A DNA stretch of 64,000 nt from Galbitalea sp. SE-J8 (GTDB taxonomy: Bacteria > Actinomycetota > Actinomycetes > Actinomycetales > Microbacteriaceae). Where the stretch lies: NCBI RefSeq assembly GCF_030345695.1, contig NZ_JAUASV010000016.1, forward strand, positions 23,547 through 87,546. The letters run 5' to 3'. Positions 58,721-64,000 of the stretch are shown in pieces; the stretch's first letter is position 1; every line of letters starts with the position of its first letter. The notes under the pieces are model-generated. The model saw only the letters and a list, made by a program, of their open reading frames with translations, ran no database searches and had not been told where the DNA came from. Made by a program: the position numbers and the translations under genes.

Positions 58721-59776
58721 ATGAAGGCAGCGCGTTACTACGGCAACCACGACATCCGCATCGAGAACATCCCCGAGCCCGAGCTGCTGCCGGGCACGGT
58801 CGCGATCGACGTGGCCTGGTGCGGCATCTGCGGCACCGACCTCCACGAGTACCTGGACGGGCCGATCTTCGTGCCCGCACCGGGGCATCCGCATCCGATC
58901 TCGGGCGAGGAGGCGCCGGTCACGATGGGGCACGAGTTCTCCGGGGTGGTGTCCGCGCTCGGCGAGGGCGTCACCGACCTGAACATCGGCGACCGGGTCG
59001 TCGTGGAGCCGTACATCATCCGCCCCGACGTGTCGATCGCGGAGGGCGAGGAGTACCAGCTCTCGTCCGACATGAACTTCATCGGTCTCGCCGGCCGCGG
59101 CGGCGGCCTGAGCGAGAAGGTCGTCGTCGAGCGCCGCTGGGTGCACCCGGTCGGCGACATCCCGCTCGACCAGGCGGCGCTCATCGAGCCGCTCTCCGTC
59201 GGCCACCACGCGGTCGTGCGCAGCGGAGCGAAGGCCGGGCAGGTCGCCATCGTCGGCGGCGCGGGCCCGATCGGCCTGCTCACCGCCGCGGTCGCGAAGG
59301 CCGAGGGCCTGACCGTGATCATCAGCGAGGTGAGCGCGGCGCGCAAGGCGAAGGCGCTCGCGACCGGCGTCGCCGACCACGTCTTCGACCCGACCGAGGT
59401 CGACGTGGCCGCCGAGGTGCGCAGGCTCACGGGCGGCCAGGGGGCGGATGTCGGCTTCGAGTGCACGAGCGTCGACGCGGTGCTCGACATGCTGCTCGAC
59501 GCGGTGCGGCCCGCCGCGGTCGTCGTCAACGTGTCGATCTGGGGCCACCGGCCCACGGTGGACATGTACAAGCTCGTCATGAAGGAGATCGACCTGCGCG
59601 GCACGATCGCCTACGCGAACGACCACGCGGCGACGATCAAGCTCGTGCAGGACGGCAAGCTCGACCTGGCGTCGTTCATCACCGGTCGCATCGCGCTCGA
59701 CGACCTGGTCGACGAGGGCTTCGACCAGCTGATCCACCACAACGACACCCAGGTCAAGATCCTCGTGCACCCCTGA
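58721..59776 (+). CDS. zinc-type alcohol dehydrogenase, 2,3-butanediol dehydrogenase-like
   Basis: 351 residues from ATG 58721 with GGGAG upstream. Medium-chain dehydrogenase: catalytic-zinc ligands in WCGICGTDLHEYLDG (Cys) and MGHEFSGVV (His-Glu), then the NAD(P)-binding VGGAGPIGLLTAAVAKAEG. The pattern EPxPEL...GPIFVPAPGHPHPIS is typical of butanediol dehydrogenases. The structural-zinc loop is atypical: where four Cys usually lie, the sequence is VSIAEGEEYQLSSDMNFIGL with none. It would oxidise a secondary alcohol or reduce acetoin/diacetyl. Confidence 0.88.
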   Translation: MKAARYYGNHDIRIENIPEPELLPGTVAIDVAWCGICGTDLHEYLDGPIFVPAPGHPHPISGEEAPVTMGHEFSGVVSALGEGVTDLNIGDRVVVEPYIIRPDVSIAEGEEYQLSSDMNFIGLAGRGGGLSEKVVVERRWVHPVGDIPLDQAALIEPLSVGHHAVVRSGAKAGQVAIVGGAGPIGLLTAAVAKAEGLTVIISEVSAARKAKALATGVADHVFDPTEVDVAAEVRRLTGGQGADVGFECTSVDAVLDMLLDAVRPAAVVVNVSIWGHRPTVDMYKLVMKEIDLRGTIAYANDHAATIKLVQDGKLDLASFITGRIALDDLVDEGFDQLIHHNDTQVKILVHP

Positions 59777-59800
59777 CGCGGCGCGAGGCCGGGTCGCGGG

Positions 59801-61780
59801 TCAGGCGGGCAGCGGCGCGAGGACCATCCCGGCGCCGGCCGCCGTCTTCACGAGCACGAGCACCTCGTCGGTGAGCCGCGGCCGGGCGAGCGAGACCTGA
59901 CCGCGGTAGCGGCCCGGCGCATCCGCGACCGCGCGCAGGATGTGCCCGTCCGCCCAGACCGACGCCGGGACGTCGGGGTGCAGCGACACCTCGACGTCCC
60001 AGGCCCGTTCCGAGCGCTCGATCGACACTCCGAACGCCGGGACCGCGTCGACGGGCGCCGCCGCGGCATCCGTCCGGTCGCGCTGCTCGATCTGGTTGCT
60101 CGGCAGGCTCGGCGTGAGGAACGCGGCCTCCCGCCGCCGGGTCGCCCGCTCGTACGCGGCGGCGGCGTCGATGAGCCGGTCGTCGCGGTACGCGGGCGCA
60201 GCGAAGGTGAGCCCGACCGGCATCTGGATGTCGGACATGAAGCCCATCGGCACGGTCACGCTCGGGATGCCGAGGTGGCGCAGCACGCGATTGGTCGTCG
60301 AGTAGACCACGCCGTTGCGTGACGCCGCCTCCAGGCTCTCCGGGCGGCTGAACAGGTCGTCGCGGCCGACGTCGCCGGCCGCCGGGAACACGACGAGGTC
60401 GAGGCCCTCGGCGCTCAGCCACTCCTCGAAGTCGAGCCGGCGGGCTTCCTCGAGACCGCGGAGCAGGTGGGCGAGCCCCGGGATGTCGTCGTAGCTCGCG
60501 GGGAGCCCCTGTTTGACGAGCTCGGCGAGGCGCTGCCAGTCGAATCCGCCGCGTGCCCGCGTGATCCACACCGGCACCGGGGCGTCGTCGGCGGGGAAGA
60601 CCGTGTCGCCGTCGACGTCCGCCCAGCTCGTCAGGTTCGGGTCGCCGTTCTCGCGCAGGAACTGGTCGAGCGCCATCGCCGTGATCGTGCTGCCCTCGAG
60701 CGCCCGCCAGACCGGCGGCACGAGCCCCCGCCCGGGCAGGCCCCGCGCGTCGGGCTTGCTCTCCTCGTAGTTCGACACGACGGGGAAGTCGACCTCGATC
60801 ACCTCGGCGCCGAGCGCGCGCAGGTCGTCGGCCGCGCGGTCCCACAGCCGCCGCACCGATGGGCGGACGACGGGCGGGTCGAGCAGGTCGGGGTCCTCGC
60901 CGATGAACATGCGCGGCACGCCGATACGCGTCCCGTCGAGCCGCGCCGGGCGCTCGCGGGCGACCGGATGCGCGAGCACCTCCTCGGGGGCGGGAAGCGC
61001 GACCGCGGTCTGCTGGCGCCAGAAGTCGCCGGTGCGCTCCGCATCCGTCACCGCGAGCACGTCGAGCAGCAGCTCGAGGTCCGCGACGGACCGGGTGTGC
61101 GGCACGACGACGTCGCACGTCGGTCGCAGCGGCCAGTTGCCGCGGATCGAGAGCACGCCGCGCGAGGGCGTGTAGGCGACGAGCGCGTTGTTCGACGCGG
61201 GGGAGCGGCCCGACGAGACCGTCTCCTCGGCCATGCCGAACGCGCACATGCTCGCCGCGGTCGCGGTGCCCGAGCCGTTCGATGATCCGGAGCCGTACGC
61301 CGCGGTGAGGTACTCGGGGTTGTAGGGGCTGCGGGCGTAGTCGTACACCCCGGGCTGCACGCCGCCCGCGGCCATCGGCGGCATGTTCGTCTTGCCGAGC
61401 AGCACGGCGCCCGCGGCGCGCAGCTGGGCGACGGATGCCGCATCCTCGGTCGCGACGAGGCCGGCGAGCGCCGGGGAGCCGGATGCCACCGTGAGCCCGG
61501 TGACCTTGTAGCTGTCCTTGACGGTGAACGGGATGCCCTCGAGCGGTCCCGCGGTGCCGGCGCGGCGGCGCGCGTCGGAGACCGCGGCCTCGGCGAGGCA
61601 GTCCGGGTTGAGCACCGCGATGGCGTGCAGGCACAGGCCCGTGCGGTCGTAGTACGCGATGCGGTTCAGGTAGGCGACCACGAGGTCGACGCTCGTGACC
61701 CGTCCCGCCTCGAGCGCCTCCAGCAGCTCGGGAATGCCCGCCTCCACGACGTCGAACCGATCCATATCCGCCCCGCGCAT
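59801..61780 (-). CDS. amidase signature family protein with C-terminal extension
   Basis: 659 residues from ATG 61778-61780, with GGAGGGGG upstream; ATG 61763-61765 is an alternative. The amidase core (about residues 5-510) has the Ser-cisSer-Lys triad region: GIPFTVKDSYKV (Lys), then YGSGSSNGSGTATAASMCAF and EETVSSGRSPASNN. The last part (about 540-659) is a small beta-rich domain not usual in GatA-type enzymes. Members hydrolyse amides or esters; with its SGRSP in place of the common GGSIR the substrate specificity is probably unusual. Confidence 0.88.
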   Translation of the reverse strand: MRGADMDRFDVVEAGIPELLEALEAGRVTSVDLVVAYLNRIAYYDRTGLCLHAIAVLNPDCLAEAAVSDARRRAGTAGPLEGIPFTVKDSYKVTGLTVASGSPALAGLVATEDAASVAQLRAAGAVLLGKTNMPPMAAGGVQPGVYDYARSPYNPEYLTAAYGSGSSNGSGTATAASMCAFGMAEETVSSGRSPASNNALVAYTPSRGVLSIRGNWPLRPTCDVVVPHTRSVADLELLLDVLAVTDAERTGDFWRQQTAVALPAPEEVLAHPVARERPARLDGTRIGVPRMFIGEDPDLLDPPVVRPSVRRLWDRAADDLRALGAEVIEVDFPVVSNYEESKPDARGLPGRGLVPPVWRALEGSTITAMALDQFLRENGDPNLTSWADVDGDTVFPADDAPVPVWITRARGGFDWQRLAELVKQGLPASYDDIPGLAHLLRGLEEARRLDFEEWLSAEGLDLVVFPAAGDVGRDDLFSRPESLEAASRNGVVYSTTNRVLRHLGIPSVTVPMGFMSDIQMPVGLTFAAPAYRDDRLIDAAAAYERATRRREAAFLTPSLPSNQIEQRDRTDAAAAPVDAVPAFGVSIERSERAWDVEVSLHPDVPASVWADGHILRAVADAPGRYRGQVSLARPRLTDEVLVLVKTAAGAGMVLAPLPA

Positions 61781-62047
61781 GTGCGCCCCCTCCGCATCCG
61801 TGCGTCGATCCTCGCACCCGCGTGCGTCCTCCGCGTGCCCCGGTGGACACCGGCGACGCGACCGAACCACCCGTTATGCGGAAAGCTCAGGGCGCCGAAG
61901 GTGTGCTCTGCAGTACCTCGGCGCTGCGTCGGGCCGCCGATGATGAGCTCGACGCGACCGCGGGTCTGTCCCGTAGTGGTTCGGCCGCGCGAGTCGTAAG
62001 GTGGTCGCACGCTGCCGCGAAAGCAACCACCGCTCAAGGATGAGAGC
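61781..62047. other. intergenic region between amidase and lipoprotein genes
   Basis: 267 bp between divergent genes. The only element seen is a -10-like TAAGGT (61997-62002) about 45 nt before ATG 62048. No open reading frame or RNA gene is convincing here. Confidence 0.5.
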
Positions 62048-62067
62048 ATGAACACGCGAAGAGATCC

Positions 62068-62628
62068 ATGGCCGTGGGCGCGCGCGGGGCTCTTGCCCCT
62101 CGGCGCTCTCGTCGTTGCCTGATGATCGCGTCGTGTTCACCTGGAGCGGGATCGACGGAGGAGCGCCCGACCGCGCTGCCCACTGTTGCGCAGATCGACC
62201 CGGCCGTGCTCGCGGCCGACGACGACTGCGACCCGACGCGGATGTCCAAGGAGCAGTTCGCTGCGATCGACGACGGCGAGATCAGTTACGACGATTACTT
62301 GCCCGGCTTCCAACGCATGGCCACGTGCATGGAAGCCGACGGATACACCCTCGTCCACGAGGGGGAGAACAACGAGATCGTCGACACGTCGATTCCCGAT
62401 GCGGCGTTCCCCAGCTATCAGGAGTGCTACGCGCGCGAGTTCGTAGAAGTGGACAAGACCTGGCAGATATACCGGGAGAATTTCGGACCGCCGGCGCACG
62501 CATTGTCTGAGTGCTTGACCGAGCGAGGTGAGAAGCCGGCGCTGACTTACCTTGAGAAGTACCAGCAATTCGCGGCGCTGGGCTTGGATCCGCAAAAGGA
62601 TTGCTGGGATGTCAAACTCCGAGGGTGA
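62068..62628 (+). CDS. putative lipoprotein, probably frameshifted in its signal peptide
   Basis: 186 codons if read from ATG 62068. The lipobox IASC lies at about residues 20-23, followed by an acidic soluble domain (about 160 residues) with four Cys, unknown family (ISYDDYLPGFQRMATCMEAD, WQIYRENFGPPAHALSECL). A better ribosome site (AGGATGAGAG) precedes ATG 62048 in another frame, which encodes a proper signal start (MNTRRDPWPWARAGLLPLGA) and stops at 62120. Adding one base near 62115 would join the two into one normal lipoprotein. The gene overlaps the next by 20 nt. GC is lower than in the window as a whole. Confidence 0.6.
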   Translation: MAVGARGALAPRRSRRCLMIASCSPGAGSTEERPTALPTVAQIDPAVLAADDDCDPTRMSKEQFAAIDDGEISYDDYLPGFQRMATCMEADGYTLVHEGENNEIVDTSIPDAAFPSYQECYAREFVEVDKTWQIYRENFGPPAHALSECLTERGEKPALTYLEKYQQFAALGLDPQKDCWDVKLRG

Positions 62629-63211
62629 CGCGCCGGGCCGGTCTCGGCGGCGAGCAACACGTCGCACGGTCGGCTACGTGATCCCACTGGTCCTGGCCTG
62701 GTTGCTGCCCGTGGTCGTACTCGTCGCCGCGGTTCCATTGAGCCAGCGCGCGGAGTCCGCGAGTGTCGCGCCCCCGGAGCCCGAGTTCGTCACCGTGGGC
62801 TCTCGCCTCGCGCCCGCGAGGACCGGTGTGACGATCGCGATCGACTTCAGGGCGCCGACGTCGGTCCCTGTTCGACGGTCAGGAATCCTGACGTCGCTCG
62901 ACGTGGCGGTCGGTGATTCGCTGCAGGAGGGGGCGCCGCTCGTGCACGTCGACGGCACACCCGTGCTCGTCTACTCGGCGGCGAGCCCGCTGTATCGAGA
63001 CCTGCACCGCGGCGACACGGGACCCGACGTTCGAGCCCTGACGAAGTATCTGGGCGGACTGAAGCTCATACCGGAATCGTCCGCAACATCGTCGTTCGAC
63101 TCGGCGGTCGAGGCCGCTGTCCGTCGCTTCGAGGCGAAGCTGGCTCTTCGGACATTCGGTGGGGGTCGTGGTGTGAGGCCTCCGGCGGCGGGGAGCATGC
63201 GGAGCCTGTAG
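62609..63211 (+). pseudogene. membrane-fusion/peptidoglycan-binding protein, truncated by insertion sequence
   Basis: ATG 62609. A cytoplasmic basic N-terminus, one membrane helix (VIPLVLAWLLPVVVLVAAVP), then a beta-rich adaptor-like part (SGILTSLDVAVGDSLQEGAP) and a peptidoglycan-binding_1 domain (HRGDTGPDVRALTKYLGGL, SFDSAVEAAVRRFEAKLAL). Host sequence ends at 63141; the frame then runs 23 codons into the insertion sequence and stops at 63211. Intact relatives act as periplasmic adaptors beside ABC (MacB-like) exporter genes, so an ABC ATPase and permease may lie beyond the element. Confidence 0.75.
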
Positions 63212-64000
63212 TTGTGGCGGTTGCGGTAGCCGCGGGCGAGGCGCCGGTGTAGCTCGATGATCCCGTTGATCGCTTCGGTGCCGCCGTTGTTCGCGCGGCT
63301 CGTGGTGAAGTACGCGAGGAACGCGTCTCGCCACCGTCGTGGGGTGCGGCCGAGGCGGGCGATCTCGGGGATCGGGCAGGTGTGGAACGTGTCGATGACC
63401 TTCTGTGCGATCCGTCGCCCCTCGGTCAGGTCCTTCGCGTGGTAGGCGGATCGGAGTTGCTGGGCGCACTGCCACGCGACGAACACCTCGTCGTGCGCGG
63501 GGTCGGCCTCGATCGCGGCGGCCAGACGTGCCCGCTGCTTGTCGGTGAGGTTCTCCTGCCCGGCGCGGAGGATGGACTGGATCCCGTAGAGCGGGTCGCC
63601 GGTGCGTCCGCGATGGCCGAGGGTGTCCTGCTGGACGCGGCGGCGGACCTCGTCGACGGCAGCGGTGCCGAGCTTGACGACATGGAACGCGTCCAAGACG
63701 GCGGTGGCGTCTTCGAGCTTGTCGTCGATTGCGGTCTTGTATCCGGCGAACGGATCAAGAGCTGCGACCTTCACCTGCTTGCGGAACGCGTCGCCTCGCT
63801 CGCCGAGCCAGGACGCGTAAGCCTTCCCGGACCGGCCCGGCACCAGATCCAGCAGCCGGGCCCGCGTCTTGCCCTGCTCGTCGCGGGTCAGGTCGACCAT
63901 TCCGGTCAGCTCCTTCGGACCGCGCTTGCGGGGGTCGACGTGATGCCAGATGTGCTCATCGACACCGAGGGTGGTGACGTTCTCGAACCGGGACTCGTCG
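62971..64000 (-). CDS. ISL3-family transposase (N-terminal part beyond window)
   Basis: The frame is open from base 64000 leftwards. The catalytic triad segments are visible: first Asp in TTLGVDEHIWHHVD, second Asp in VAALDPFAGYKTAI and Glu in SRANNGGTEAINGII. The C-terminal YRNRHNYRLRMLPAAGGL is typical of the family. No stop codon occurs before the element's end at 63142, so the frame continues about 57 codons into host DNA to 62971. The N-terminal zinc-finger and HTH region lies outside the window. Confidence 0.88.
   Translation of the reverse strand, partial: DESRFENVTTLGVDEHIWHHVDPRKRGPKELTGMVDLTRDEQGKTRARLLDLVPGRSGKAYASWLGERGDAFRKQVKVAALDPFAGYKTAIDDKLEDATAVLDAFHVVKLGTAAVDEVRRRVQQDTLGHRGRTGDPLYGIQSILRAGQENLTDKQRARLAAAIEADPAHDEVFVAWQCAQQLRSAYHAKDLTEGRRIAQKVIDTFHTCPIPEIARLGRTPRRWRDAFLAYFTTSRANNGGTEAINGIIELHRRLARGYRNRHNYRLRMLPAAGGLTPRPPPNVRRASFASKRRTAASTAESNDDVADDSGMSFSPPRYFVRARTSGPVSPRCRSRYSGLAAE
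63142..64000 (-). mobile_element. ISL3-family insertion sequence (one end inside window)
   Basis: The left boundary is placed at GGCTCTTCGGACATTCGG (63142 on), the typical GGCTCTT start of ISL3 terminal inverted repeats, exactly where similarity of the host protein ends. Transposase is read towards this end. The other terminus and the target duplication (8 bp expected for the family) lie beyond base 64000. Confidence 0.8.

Overview
The window is high-GC actinobacterial DNA, most likely from a member of the Microbacteriaceae. Supporting signs are strong G/C third-position codon use, frequent GTG starts, stop/start overlaps of the GTGA and ATGA type, TAGGCT-like -10 boxes placed 6-7 nt before start codons (leaderless genes), and the recurrent word GGATGC/GCATCC. 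Family-level placement is an inference from these signs and from gene content.

Bases 1-15000 hold a mannose-glycan utilisation locus. A LacI regulator (cut by the left edge) faces a sugar ABC importer (lipoprotein plus two permeases), a GH38 alpha-mannosidase, a GH92 alpha-mannosidase, two GH130-type mannoside phosphorylase genes, a broken SGNH hydrolase and an ABC exporter. The palindrome CCGAAACGTTTCGG lies in front of the importer and, in perfect or near-perfect form, at two promoters before the GH130 genes. One of these promoters now drives only a 43-codon signal-peptide stub, so a secreted enzyme seems to have been lost. Bases 15000-23000 carry housekeeping and signalling genes: HAD phosphatase, LLM flavin oxidoreductase, nitrilase-type amidohydrolase, response regulator/histidine kinase pair, aminotransferase and an HtrA-like protease.

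Bases 23000-32500 look like a wall teichoic acid or related glycopolymer locus: two GT2 glycosyltransferases, a CDP-alcohol phosphatidyltransferase, a CDP-glycerol glycerophosphotransferase family protein, a secreted Ig-like/collagen-like protein behind a possibly structured leader, a TagGH-type ABC exporter and a LicC-like nucleotidyltransferase. An EcsC-like gene in the middle has an N-terminal half made of a palindromic DNA repeat. Bases 32600-46300 contain an ABC-2 type transporter, a DUF3039 protein, pncB, the murL-murD2 pair (a non-canonical route to D-glutamate in peptidoglycan) running into rph and rdgB, a CDF metal exporter, an Nramp importer with a DtxR/MntR regulator, DedA, tRNA-Leu(UAG) and a PGPGW-domain protein. 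murL carries an in-frame block of about 136 codons made of the same repeat family.

Bases 46300-52200 hold a second sugar locus: LacI regulator, ABC importer and GH13 alpha-glucosidase. Then come a minimal tad cluster (cpaF-tadB-tadC without pilin genes), an NhaP-type antiporter, a DUF2975/YozG-like HTH pair, a butanediol dehydrogenase-like enzyme and a large amidase. The right end (62000-64000) has lower GC: a lipoprotein gene with a probable frameshift in its signal peptide, and a membrane-fusion/peptidoglycan-binding protein cut by an ISL3-family insertion sequence that runs off the window.

The most distinctive structure is the repeat family. Units of about 43 bp (GGTYTCGAGACGC...GCTCCTCRACC) are arranged as inverted pairs at four loci, 15785-15860, 29291-30080, 36898-37282 and 41169-41820. 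The main form has no stop codon in any of six frames, and two of the blocks are read through as protein, much like Rickettsia palindromic elements.
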